Assembly (NCBI GenBank): GCA_050084985.1 | Contig: JBITNC010000002.1 | Coordinates: 34,658,001 to 34,722,000 of the forward strand | Length of the DNA: 64,000 nucleotides | Direction of reading: 5' to 3' | From: Nageia nagi | Lineage: Eukaryota; Pinophyta | Part shown: piece after piece, positions 46,601 to 57,149 of the stretch | Layout of the letters: each line of letters starts with the position of its first letter | Numbering within the stretch: the first letter of the stretch is position 1 | Position numbers and translations under genes: made by a program | Notes under the pieces: generated by a model | Databases searched by the model: none | The model's input: only the letters and a program-made list of their open reading frames with translations | What the model was told of the DNA's origin: nothing

Positions 46601-49600
46601 AATTGTATACCTTGTAATATTCCCAGTCTTAATGATTTTCCATTGAGAATCCAGCCAGTTTGGTGGCTCATCTTAGCCAATAATTAAGACCTCAATTTTT
46701 TCTCTACTCACCATCACCCCAACAGCTATTAGAAAAACTGCTGAAACAAAAACATAGGGCTTTCAATGTGCTAAGACACACATATTTATAAAGAGAACAT
46801 TTACAAGTTTTTCATCATCAGTCAAGGACAAGACTTGTTTGCTTTCTACAATTTTGGTTGACTCTTGTAGATATTCAAGGGCATAGATTAATATGAGAAG
46901 GTACGGAGCCAATAGCCACCACCAAGAAACGAATCATTTAATGGATTGGATCTGATGGAATACAATTAACACAAATTCCTGAGAGGTATTTGAAGAAAAT
47001 TGTGTTTTACTGGGCCGGTATAAAGCTTGTCCATCTAGCTCAAATACAAGTGAGCCTACCTAACAATCGGACCAAGCGTATCACAGGTTGATATCTTAAC
47101 TTGTTTGGCCCTGTGATGCAAAAAAGAAGTGGTCTCGTTGTTCATGCATTTATCTTTGGTGTTAGTATGCCACTTTCTCCCTGACAAACAAGCTTCCAAT
47201 CTCATTAAATTCGACAGACAGGGCATCTCATCTGTGATGTGTCACCATACTTCACCAGTAGAAGAAAAAGCATATGCAACATTCAGTCACCACTTACAGT
47301 CCAGATAAATAATCATTTCAATTAGTTTCTCTATGATCCTCTTCATGTCCTTTCCATGTTCGATTCCTCACAGAGAAGTGCTTCAGCACTTTGAATTGTC
47401 TATATTGATGCAGAAAATGACCACTCAACATGTTGTCTACACTCTTTTATTTGATTTATAACTATTTTCATATGTAAAAATGGTGATATGCACTTGTCTA
47501 TAGCTAGCATGCCTTGGATGCTGTACAAGAAGGTCAATTTTGTTGATAACTTTTTTAACAAGCTTTCACAATTTCTTTCCCTCAAGTTTTTGACTTCGGC
47601 ATTCAACTTCCTCTTCTGCCTCACTTCTTTCAGAACATCAACTGCTAACAAGGAGAGGACCCCAACAATCAACATGGTCAGCCAACGTACTGATTTTATC
47701 TTTTTTATGTGACATTAGTACATGTTCCTTTTCAAAAGAAAGAGCACAAACATAAAATTCTGGTTTACCAGTATGCTTAAGAGTTTTTGCATAAAAAGTG
47801 TGAGTACATTAAGCAAGGTACCAATTGGCACTTATGATTCAACTGTCTTAACTCAATCTTCAAAAGAGTTGGAATATTCCCTGAGTTGCATGGCATCCGT
47901 GCCGTAATTTGACTGATTTCAGGGCACTCATGCTGTTCATTCTCCATCCACGCCGTTCATTCTTCGTAGGCATTATTTTATATTTCAGTTTGAGTAACTG
48001 TAGGTAGAGAGTGTTTCATTTCATCTTCTGAATCAATTCCTCTCTCTGGAATGTATAGTTGTATTATTGTATAATTATTGTATTGGGTTGTTCCAGAACG
48101 GGATATAGTTGAGAGTTCATTCTTGTTGTAGTAGTTCAAGCATTTGATGTAATGTTATGTTGTTGAAGTGAATATAGAACTCCATTATTATCCATTGTTG
48201 AGCTGGTTCATTGCTTGTATTTGCTCCATATTGTGAATGTTCATTTATTTGTTTTGAGTTTTGACTATAATCTTAATTGCGGTATCAAAGTTTGTTTGGT
48301 CTAGAGGGTTCAAGAAAGCCTATGGTTCTTCTAGCAATTTATTAAGTTGTTTCAGAGGTCCATTGAAGGTTTTTTGTTTTTCAGTGTAATGGCAAACAAT
48401 ACAAACTCTCTTCCTATTCCTGAGTTTGATAGAGCAAACTATGAGTACTTGAGCATTAAAATGCTGACTTTGTTGATGGGCAAAGTTTTGTGGGATGTTG
48501 TGGAAGATGGCTAAACTTAACCAATTGATTGGAGAACTCTTGGAGCAATAGAGAGAACAACAAGGAAGGAGGCACAAAAGACATTTGGCGATCTATCACA
48601 TTCAATCAGCCTTGGAGAAGAACATTTTTCCAAGGATTGCAGGCTATAAGACAGCTACAAAAGCATGGCAAGCTTTGAAGGATGGCTACGAAGGAAGTGA
48701 CCAGGTGAAGCAAGTAAAATTGTAAACTCTTAGAAGAGAGTTTGAGAATTTGAAGATGCAAGAGACAGAAAGTGTTGGAGATTATTGTGTAAGGGTGAAG
48801 GCTTTTGTCAACAAGATGGTCACTCTTGGAGAAGTAATGGAGAAAGTTGTTGTTGTCAAAAAGGTGTTGAGAACAACTACTCCCAAATGGAACCATGTAG
48901 CCATAATCATTGAAGAGAGAAAAGATATGTCGACTCTTGAGTTTGACCAATTGATTAGCTCTTTGAAGAGAGGCTAAAAGAAGCTACCGGTGGTGTTGAG
49001 GAGAAAGCATTTTCTTCTAAGGAGAATGCAAAAAGCTTTAGTGGACAAGGTAGAGGTCAGAATCAAAGTTGTTAGCCTCGGAATCAGATCAGAATCATTT
49101 TGTTGGAAGATTATGATTTTTTGAGAATCGGCTAAAAATCGGAAAAAAATCAACAAAAAATTGACCAATAAGAAAAACCAAGAATTTTCACAATTTGACG
49201 TTGAGACAAATCATTTTTAGCTATCTCTCAACATTGCATATAAAATAAGACAACATTCCATATCAAATAACACATTACAAAAGTGAAAACATAATGTAGC
49301 ATTGGAAATTGTTGAGTTTTCAGTTTTGTATTACATATTGAATGTCCAAGAACCAAAACACATCAAAGATTTTCAAGTTCACAAAACAAAATCTAAACCA
49401 AAACATTTATCTAGATTCTAATGTCTATATTGTCTTTGTTTCCCCCTTCTCAATCTCTCTTTTGTTGCTCTAGCCCTGTTAGTGCTTCTTGTTGGTTCTT
49501 TTACTTCTTGGGAATCCCCTGCTTGTGGTTGTCTTGGAATCTAGCTCAAATCGTGCAAATGATGTTCCTCTTAGCTCCTGCCAACTGAAATTTGCAAGAA

Positions 49601-52600
49601 AAAATGAAAAAAAAAAAATCCAATTTCAACCTTTATATCCTCCCCAATAGGCACCCAAAAATCCAACTATTTTTCACCAATTTTTTGCTCACGAATCACG
49701 ATTTTTTGGCCCAAAAAATCGGACCAGGAATTGCCAAAAATGTGGAAAAAATCACCACATCAGCAAAAATTAAAAAATCGGAACCAATTCAAGAAAAATT
49801 GTTTGTCGTCAATCCTGATTTTTTGCTAATTTTGTGAAGAATGTGCTTTGAGAAAGCATTCTAAACAGAATTAATTCATTCTAACATTTGTGGGCCTATG
49901 CAAACTTTGAGTTTGGGTAAGAACTACTATTCTCTTACCTTCATTAATGATTATTCAAGAATGAGTTGGGTGTTTTTTATCAAACACAAGGATGAAGCAT
50001 TTAATTGTTCCAAATATTTCAAGTACAGTCAAGTGTGCAGCCCAGCCTACAACTTGTGCCATAAAGTACACCGTCTAGCTCCTCAAACAGTCCCAAAACA
50101 AGTACTACAAGTGCTTCATCAAGTGACAATTCACCATATGTTTTTGTTGATGTGATGAAGACCAAGAGAGGTTAAAGCACACTTCAAATTCATCCTCCTT
50201 CTCAGGTTTTGGAAAGCAATTTTAATAGAAGATTCACTAGAAGCCAAGCTTGAGAAATGGACCAAGTTGTTCAAAGACTTGAGAATATGCACATAGAGAT
50301 GAAGATGAAGGTGAACCAAATGGTGATATTGTGAATTATGCATTGATAACTATTTCTAATTTTGAACCATTTTGTTATGAACAAGCTTGTACTAATGATG
50401 TTTAAATGCACGCTATGCAAGAAAAGATCAATTGCATTGTGAAAAATGAGATTTGGGAGCTTGTAGAATTGCCCAAGGGAAAGAAATGCGTAGGTTCCAA
50501 GTGGGTCTATAAGACTAACTACAACAATGATGGTACCATTAAGAGACACAAGGAAAGGCTTGTGGCAAAAAGATTCACACAAAAATATGGGATTGACTAT
50601 GAAGAGACTTTTGCACCTGTTGCAAGGCAAGAAACAGTGAAGATGGTTCTTTCGTTGGCAGCTCAAAAGAGTTGGACTATACATCACACGGATGTAAAAA
50701 GTGCGTTTTTTAATGGGTACTTCAATGAGGAAGTTTATGTACCAAAGTCTCAAGATTTGAGGTGAAAGAAAAAGAAGATCATGTGTACAAGCTAAAGAAG
50801 GCTTTGTATGGCCTTAAGCAAGCACCAAGAGCTTGGTACACAAGAATTGATGGATACTTTCATCAAAGTGGCTTCAAGAGGAGCAAAAATGAACCTACTC
50901 TATACTTCAAAGAAGAACGTGATGATATCTTGCTTGTTTTCTTGTATGTTGATGACTTGATCTAAATGGGTAGTAGTTCCTTGTTGAATGACAGTTTTAA
51001 GGTTGCAATGATGAGTGAGTTTGAGATGAAGGATTTAGGATCGATGCACTATTTCCTTGGCATGGAGGTGCACCAAAGCAAAGACCAAATCTTCATTTGT
51101 CAAACCAAGTATGCAAAAGATACAGTAAACAAATATGGCATGGGCAATTGCAAAGCAATCCCTACTCCCATTGCTCATAGTGAGTTGTTGTGCAAATATG
51201 ATGGGGCTGAGAAGGTGAATGTAACTGAGTATAGAAGCATTGTTGGAAGTCTAATGTTTCTCACAAATACTAGACCTGATATTGCTTATGTTGTTTCTTT
51301 GGTATCAAGGTACATGAGTGAGCCTTCTATCTTGCATTTGAAGGCTGCAAAAAGAATACTGAGATAAGTTTGTGGAACCACTGATTTTGGTATTCATTAT
51401 TCTCATACTGAGAAGATGAAATTGAGTGGTTTTAGTGACTCGGATTTGGGTAGCAACTTGGATGATCGGAAGTCTACTTCTGATAATTGTTTCTCACTTG
51501 GATCAGGGCTGATCATTTGGAGTTCAAGAAAGCAAGGATCAATTGCACTCACTTCCACCAAGGCTAAGTACACTGCAGTCACTTCAACAGAAGCACAAGC
51601 CTTGTAGCTTCGAAAAGTTTTGGAGGAGATTGGTGAGAAGCAATATGGATCTACTTTAATTTTTTGTGACAACATGTGTCATTTAGTTGGCACAAAATTG
51701 AATCCACCATAGTCAATCTAAACACTTTGATTTGAAGTATCATTTCATTCGTAAGATGGTGGAGAAGAAATAGATTGAACTAAGGTGTTGTAGCACCCAT
51801 GATCAACTTGTTGATATCTTCATGAAAGGGGTGGCTAAAGCTCAGTTTTTCAAGTTGAGAAACTCACTTGTGAGTCCTCACAGCATCAAGGGGCAAAATG
51901 TTGGAATATTCCCGGAGTTGCACGGCATCCACACCTTAATTTCACTGATTTCAGGGTGTTCACATCATTCGTCCTCCATCCACATCGTTCATTCTTTGTA
52001 GATGTTATTTATTTTTCAGTTTGAGTAATTGTAGGTTGAGAGTGTTTTGTCTCATCTTCCGGATCGATTCTTCTTCTCTTTGGATTGTATAGTTGTATTA
52101 TTGTATAGTTATTGTATTGGGTTGTTCTAGAACTGGATATAGTTGAGAGTTCATTTTTGTTGTAGTAGTTCGAGCATTTGATGTAATGTTTTGTTGTTGA
52201 AGTGAATATACAACTCCATTATTATCCATTGTTGAGCTGGTTCATTGCTTGTATTTGCTCCATATTGTAAATGTTCATTTATTTGTTTTGTCTATAATCT
52301 TCAAAGAGCTAATAGAAAACACTGGGATCAAAAATTTATTTCCACAAAAATCCTTTTCTGACAAAGCACTTGATATCTTGCACAGTAAAACTGAACAATG
52401 TGATTGTTACTCATGCCAAACCTGCATGTAGGAATAATTTCACTCTCTACATCACGTGTCCACAAAGACCATTCAAGTTGAACAGCTGTTATAGGATGCA
52501 CAGCATGAGCTCGTCTAATGGTATCCACACTGGCTTCAGAGAGCCCGATATATTTTATCTTTCCCTCTTCTACAAGCTTCTTGAGTTCCCATACCTGTAT

Positions 52601-55600
52601 CAAAGACCAGTACTTGCCTTGTAGAATATACACAGTGATTATATTTAAAAAGCAAATATAATATATGAAACATGTTATCAGTCTCAAAAGCTAGATGTTA
52701 TATTGCAAGAATAAAGAACCCAAACCAAGTAGTTTTGATGCTAAATAATCTAATCACACAAATAATTCAAAACAGAGAACTGTCAAGGGTATAAAATAAA
52801 AAGTATAAAGAAAAAAAAAGCCTAAGAAATTCTCAATGAAAGAAAGAAAATATATTAATGTCCACGGGTGACCAAAAACTGTACAGATCTTGATATGACA
52901 GCTTAAAATACTGTGGAAATAGTTTAAGCACTTGCAAAACAGTGTATTTGTTCCATTCTCTTAAAAAAAGTATTGATGCCCAGAGTTCATCAATTTACTA
53001 GCTATGACTAAAATAGAGATTTTCATATGAATTAATTGGAATCAACTGTTTTTTTTTTTCAATTAGTGGTAAACCCCCTTTTTAAATTTTGGAGAAACGT
53101 GCTTAAACTCCCTTTACATATTCTAACATGTAGGGGTGGGAAGATTTGAACCGGGGCCTCCCATTATTCCCCAACTCCCTTAACATGGGTGGACATGACT
53201 CAATAGCTTTATTATTTTATATGTTTTTTTGAATAAATCTTGTTCTACATACAGGATACTGCAGAAGCTTCTCTCATTGCATGGACACCAAGAAAAGGAG
53301 ATTGAACTCAAAACATACAATTGCTGATATCCTGGTTTAATTCAGCATCTACAGCAAAGAGGCAGGAAAAAGTAAGATTGGTAATTGAAAGTCAACTCAT
53401 CTTCAGGAACAGGAAAGATTTGATTTTCAACATCAGTATAACTCATCAATAGCATGTAATAAATATTCACACAAAGAACTTCAAATAAATAAAAAGATTT
53501 CAATAAGCATAACGATTTTTTCCGACAATGCATAAGGTTAATTGTAAAAGATATAACAAGGCATTTGAAAGTTAACTGTAAGTGAATTTGATGCTTTACA
53601 AATTATTAAATTCAAATGATTCCCTCAAAATTCAAATAATGATAAATTTTATTTGAAATGCACTCATAATTTGATTGTTTATAATGCAGTTGCACTTCCT
53701 AAGTATATAAGTTGAGCATGCCTAATATCGCAATTGGGACTCTGCTAACTGTTCCAACGCATGTTCAAGTGGCTAGCACTTTTCTTCTGAAGAGCATAAA
53801 GAAATCCTGTGAAGTATTAACTACAGCTATGCTGAGTGGGCAACCAATTCCACAGGATTTGTTGATCAATAAAAACTTGCTTTAGTGGTCAACTGATATT
53901 ACTTTTTATGATGTAAACTGCTACGCAATTGACACCCATAACGTGAGATTTCAATTCAGCAAGTTCAATTAAACTAAAGTTAAGGATCACACAAGTAGTT
54001 CTGAGACCAAATTGAAGACCACTTAGACCAGCAAAAGTGAAGATTTTCTAAATTAATACCGACAATGTGAAGGCATCCTGAAAATTTTCATCTCCTTACA
54101 TAATTTTTCATACACAGACAATGCTTTGATGCAAGTGAAATTGCACTCTCTTGAATACACTGGACAGCCTACAGCATGGCATATGGCTTACATCAGTTTA
54201 AAAAGTCCCAGTATTTGGGATCGCTCTCTCTTGAGCAACTTGCAAACACTACTAGCGAGAAAGGGCAACAGTAAATTAGCAATGTAATTAAAAGTGGCAT
54301 TTCCTCTCTCGATCATAGGCTATTACTGCATTGCATAAACATCACACAATATTGGAAAAAAGTAAATAGAAAATCATAAGAACAAAATTGACTAGATTTA
54401 TGGTAGTGCATGATAAATGAAAACCTTACAGTTTCTTCTATTGGAACGGTAGTATCCACCCGATGCTGGTAATAAAGATCGATGTATTCTACGTCAAGAC
54501 GCTTCAAACTGTCCTCACAAGCTTTTCGTACATAGTCTGATGAACCTTTAACTTGTATGACACCATCTATCCTAACATTGCCAAATTTAGTGGCAAGTTG
54601 AACTTTCTCACGAGGCAACCTTTTCAAGGCCTGTTGAGGAGAAAAAGGAAAGAATAAGTTACACGAACATTCAACAAACAGTGATTGTTATCTTCTTTTA
54701 ATTTTCTTATACTCCACTCCCCTTCAGAAATAACAGTTCCCATAGGGTGAATACCCAGAATCTAAGAATAATTTGTTCTGCATCATGGCCGTCTACATTT
54801 ACTTTCTCTTAACCCTTTAAAACTGGATGAGCATAACAATATTGTCTAAGGAAAAAGCCGAGAATAATAGAGCATGGCTAACTCAATATTTACAGTTGGT
54901 CAGAGGTTTTGTCTGTTCATGTCAAAAAATGATATTTGAATTGATTTTTTTATAGAAATATATTTTATAGAAGTAGCAGTAACAAATAAGTAATCTTTAA
55001 ATTGTTATTCTCCAAGAGCACCAAGTAAATTAGAATATGGTGAAGTACAAATACACAGAAATTCACATAGGAAGTACATATAAAGGAGTGTGCATGTTAA
55101 TATGGAATATTAAGTTCTACTATGGACAGAATAAGATCATTACACTAGAATTTAATATCATCAACTTTAAATATATCTAGTTCATGCAGTGGCTGCAAAC
55201 TTGCAATCACATATGATAGGATGGATAGTGCTAAATAGAAAGAAAGAAATATAATTGATGTCCACAAGTAACTAGACTAGGTCAATGGGGCAGAAATAAA
55301 ACATGTGGGTACAAATCATTCTTTTAAACCAAAAGTGTAATCTCAAATACAAAAGAAGTAAAAAAAATTACGATGCTAAAGCATGATCAAAATATGTTTC
55401 CAGTAGTATGTGAGAATTGTCAATAAAAATAGCACAAATGTTATAAGATGAGTCTAGACTCTAAACAATATTAGCATGTTGAGTGGTAGAAGACCTGCAG
55501 TCAGCATCAATCATCTCAAAGGAGCAAATTCAAGACCCTATTATGCTTGTGGGAGGGTGGCCAAGGCTGAGTGGAGGCCAATGAGACAGTAAAAGAGCCC

Positions 55601-56163
55601 CCTTAAATGTCTCATAAAAAGCTTTGAAGACATTTGCTTCAGAAATTGCTATCAGAAAGTTTATGTAATTGCATATATTCATATTGCCACAAAAGGAAAC
55701 AAATTTTGAACATACCTTGCCAACCAACACCTCATTTGTGAAAGGTCCATAAATGTCTGCAGTGTCAAAAAATGTAATGCCTTTGTTGAAAGCATGCTGA
55801 ATTAAAGCTATACCTTCTTCCTCGGAAATCCGTGAATCATATCCTATACGTCCCAAACCAAGCTTAGAAATCTGTTTGAAGTGTAAAACAAGAATTAACA
55901 TAAAAAGTAGTACAGTTAGGATAGAAGCAGAAAAATCACTCTTCTAAAACCTGCTCCTCTTATAGTAAAAATAAAAAAGAAATTTGGATGGATGATTTGA
56001 AGTTCAAAATCTAAGACATTATCATTATAATTTACATAATTCAGTTTGAATCTGAGTTCAAAACTTGAATTCCGTCACAAATGAGAAGAAATAGATATGA
56101 ATTGAGTTGAGAAATTACCAGAAGTCCTTGAGTGCCTAGCTGAATTTGTGGAACAGACAACAT
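39494..56163 (-). CDS. Aldo-keto reductase (AKR13-like, auxin-induced PCNT115/perakine reductase type), seven exons
   Basis: Exons in order are 56163-56119, 55871-55716, 54630-54430, 52594-52422, 46077-45978, 39935-39782 and 39681-39494. All introns are GT-AG and phases agree; the joined 1017 bases encode 338 residues, close to the family's usual 340-350. The catalytic tetrad is present: D51 and Y56 (FFDTADIYG), K82 (LATKFG) and H123 (YYQHRVD). The C-terminal cofactor part shows [19 protein letters not shown] and VPIPGTSK. Known family role: cytosolic NADPH-dependent reduction of aldehydes and ketones; the substrate is unknown. Introns 4 and 5 exceed 6 kb; intron 4 holds a copia element and a DUF642-flank fragment. 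The segment after the first exon junction ([16 protein letters not shown]) is about four residues shorter than usual and has R for the common C. It appears functional. Confidence 0.88.
42318..42575 (+). repeat. Minisatellite with TTGTAAACTTGTAA core
   Basis: Irregular repetition of TTTGTAACAATATGCTTGTT and TTGTAAACTTGTAATTGTATG at about 35-40 base spacing, roughly seven units. Confidence 0.6.
42825..42965. repeat. GC-rich degenerate repeat
   Basis: Words such as GGGATGCCCAGGAGTCCCC and GGGATGCCTGGGAGTCTC recur about four times at roughly 30-base spacing, a sharp change from the surrounding AT-rich DNA. ORFs across it (43126-42656 and 43053-42805) have no family features. Confidence 0.45.
43107..43560 (-). 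repeat. LTR-like fragment, copia style
   Basis: Starts TGTTGGACTAGAAATGACAC, then a G run in GAGAGGGG...GGTGAATCAGTGA. About 100 bases later comes TTTAACAAGGTTCACCATCT and GGCTACATCCCC. These phrases are common in plant copia LTRs. No partner LTR or clean right end was found. Orientation is inferred. Confidence 0.35.
44681..44870 (+). repeat. 21-bp minisatellite, about nine copies
   Basis: The unit is close to TTGCATTGTCGGACATCACC plus one base. The period is a multiple of three and lacks stops, so all three plus frames are open (44649-44870, 44681-44911, 44686-44916) and give seven-residue repeats. It lies in an intron of a minus-strand gene, so no protein is inferred. Confidence 0.8.
45490..45720 (+). 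repeat. Three-copy tandem repeat, 74-86-bp units
   Basis: Units begin GCACCCTCTAGGTATTTGTA (about 45490), GCACCCTCTAAGTATGTGTA (about 45576) and GCGCCATCCAGGTATGTGTA (about 45650). Each continues into a TCGTTTCCATTAT...AAATAG phrase. Located about 260 bases downstream of exon 5 in gene orientation. Confidence 0.6.
47050..47860 (+). repeat. Third, partial copy of the DUF642-downstream duplication
   Basis: Matches about 14740-15850 and 31190-32340 with an internal deletion. Shared landmarks are GGGCATCTCATCTG, CTTCACCAGTAGAAG, the TAGCTAGCATGCCTTGGATGC phrase and AGTACATTAAGCAAGGTACC. The DUF642 exons themselves are absent. It ends a few bases before the copia target site. A 91-codon minus-strand ORF (47675-47400) with a hydrophobic start ([17 protein letters not shown]) and a charged helical part lies in it; no family is recognised. 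Confidence 0.75.
47869..48275 (+). repeat. 5' LTR of the intronic copia element
   Basis: Begins TTGGAATATTCC, apparently lacking the first two bases (TG) kept by the 3' LTR, and ends ATAATCTTA where the 3' LTR has ATAATCTTCA. It is about 405 bases long and similar to the 3' LTR throughout, with differences concentrated near the start (for example CCGTGCCGTAATTTG against CCACACCTTAATTTC). Confidence 0.88.
48277..48292 (+). other. Degenerate primer-binding site
   Basis: TTGCGGTATCAAAGTT directly after the 5' LTR resembles the initiator tRNA-Met site TGGTATCAGAGC with substitutions. Confidence 0.6.
48388..49075 (+). pseudogene. copia gag remnant
   Basis: Starts at ATG 48390 with [20 protein letters not shown], the copia gag opening. 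Stops and frame changes follow. A later open segment (48750-48977) reads [20 protein letters not shown] and ends in [15 protein letters not shown], the UBN2 domain end. A Gly/Arg/Gln-rich tail ([10 protein letters not shown]) precedes the place where the zinc knuckle should be. Confidence 0.75.
49080..49830. other. Unrelated stretch replacing copia protease and pre-integrase
   Basis: Between gag and the integrase start the expected zinc knuckle and protease are absent. Instead there is AT-rich DNA rich in ATTTTTTG and AAAAATCGG words at both ends. Copia sequence resumes near 49832 with a [12 protein letters not shown] stretch. It may be an inserted element, but matching inverted ends were not found. 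Confidence 0.5.
49832..50155 (+). pseudogene. copia integrase remnant, truncated
   Basis: After CEECALRKH the frame gives a TFVGLCKL-like segment and then [20 protein letters not shown] and [11 protein letters not shown], the first half of the integrase core. The core then breaks into unrelated Pro/Gln/His codons, and the region with the second D and the E is missing. Confidence 0.75.
50406..51370 (+). pseudogene. copia reverse transcriptase remnant
   Basis: Three successive open segments, 50406-50765, 50762-50965 and 50966-51367, carry the RT. They include [65 protein letters not shown], the catalytic box VFLYVDDLI, and [12 protein letters not shown]. Only a few stops break about 320 codons (near 50764, 50965 and 51366), so the decay is moderate. 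Confidence 0.9.
51371..51840 (+). pseudogene. copia RNase H remnant
   Basis: Reads [40 protein letters not shown] and [13 protein letters not shown], the copia RNase H signature with the D of SDSD and E of STEA visible. Stops follow EAQAL and recur to the end near 51840. Confidence 0.85.
51888..51898 (+). other. Copia polypurine tract
   Basis: AAGGGGCAAAA lies immediately before the 3' LTR TG at 51899. Confidence 0.75.
51899..52303 (+). repeat. 3' LTR of the intronic copia element
   Basis: 405 bases, from TGTTGGAATATTCCCGG to TATAATCTTCA, with TG...CA ends, followed by the AAGAG target duplication. Confidence 0.9.
53040..53225 (-). repeat. tRNA-derived SINE candidate
   Basis: On the minus strand a head of about 90 bases ends with a B-box-like CCGGTTCAAATCTTCCC (around 53138-53154). 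A unique part follows, and then an A-run, the complement of the T-run at 53050-53060. This layout of tRNA-like head and poly-A tail fits a plant SINE. The A box is poorly conserved. It lies in intron 3 of the reductase. Confidence 0.45.
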
Positions 56164-56238
56164 CCTCTCTCTCTCTGAGTATTGACAGAATTTTTCTGTC
56201 TTGCTTCAGATTTATCGCATAGTGAATGTCCCAACAGA

Positions 56239-56294
56239 GATTTATAGCATATTGTCGTACGGTAATCTAGAGTAAAAGAATCCGATGACGTGGC
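56239..56294 (-). promoter_or_regulatory. Reductase promoter elements: TATA box and ACGTGG/TGACGT element
   Basis: On the minus strand GCTATAAATC (56248-56239) lies about 76 bases upstream of the start codon at 56163, a plausible TATA box with a short leader. At 56286-56294 the plus strand reads TGACGTGGC, a composite of the bZIP TGACG core and the ABRE-like ACGTGGC. This suggests bZIP control by stress or hormone signals, as known for such motifs; in this gene it is inferred. A GA-repeat (GAGAGAGAGAGG) lies just before the ATG. Confidence 0.5.
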
Positions 56295-56299
56295 GGGGT

Positions 56300-57140
56300 T
56301 TACTGTGGAATATTGAAAATGTGATAATTGGGTTATTTATTTATTATATGTATGGATACAAATTTGGGATTTTTAAGATGTTGTATTATATGTATGAGAT
56401 ATTAAATGAATATTGGACTTAGTTTGATAGTTATTTTAGATTCATTAAATTTTATATTAATTAACTTAAGTATGGATAATTAATATAGAATATTTATTAA
56501 GATGGCATAAGGTACTCAATCAACTTAAAAGGAAGAGATGTTAGTATTGAACAAAGTTGAATAGAGTAATAGTTAAAATGGTGAAGGATTTTTTTATCAT
56601 ATTACATATTTACCATGTAATTTATGTAATGACTTGTTATTAACAAGGTGTATACATTAGTGGTGACTAACTGCGAAGGAATATTATGTGAGTGTGATAT
56701 AATATTGTGTAAGTGGGTGTGTGTTAGAAATAGGTGTAAAGAATATGTTATTTATAAGGAATATGTCATATGTAAAGAATAAAAGGAGATGGCATGTGTG
56801 GGAAGGCATGTGTAAAATTTATAAAAGGCCATGAATGCAACCAAAAAGGTTTGCTTGTAAAATTGTATTATATTTATGCAAAGGAGGTTGCCCCCTCAAA
56901 GAGACCCGTGATATTACAATAAAATATATCTCTTCCATGTCATTTCGATGTGTTATTTAGTTTATTTATCATCCATTTTATATTATGTAACTATCATATT
57001 TGTACTGCTAAGTTGTTTCCTTCGTACTGTTAAGTTGTTTTCACCATAGAATACATGTTATATTATGTAACTATCCTATTTAGTTTATTTGCCATCCATT
57101 TCATATTATGTAACTATCATATTTAGTTTATTTACCATTC
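56300..57140. other. Intergenic; possible solo-LTR-like sequence and a short repeat
   Basis: No gene. A TATA-like TTTATAAAAGG (near 56817) and a downstream GATATTACAATAAAATAT give an LTR-like look, but ends are not defined. At 56955-57130 the phrase CATCCATTTYATATTATGTAACTATC recurs about three times at 60-120 base spacing. Confidence 0.4.
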
Positions 57141-57149
57141 TTATTTTAT

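Larger units (their letters stand above)
47869..52303 (+). mobile_element. Ty1/copia LTR retrotransposon, complete ends, 4.4 kb, defective
   Basis: Two LTRs (47869-48275 and 51899-52303) flank gag, a truncated integrase, RT and RNase H in copia order. The 5-bp target duplication AAGAG occurs at 47864-47868 and 52304-52308. The element lies on the strand opposite to the host gene, in intron 4 of the reductase. Stops, an integrase deletion and a foreign or rearranged stretch at 49080-49830 make it non-autonomous. Confidence 0.9.
46078..52421 (-). other. Intron 4 of the aldo-keto reductase (6.3 kb)
   Basis: Without the 4.4-kb copia insertion the intron would be about 1.9 kb. It also contains the third copy of the DUF642-downstream sequence. 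No other gene is recognised between 46078 and 47050. Confidence 0.7.

Noticed and set aside
52328-52687. Reading the minus-strand ORF as a stand-alone gene
   Set aside because: Its middle is exon 4 of the reductase; the flanks are intron read-through.
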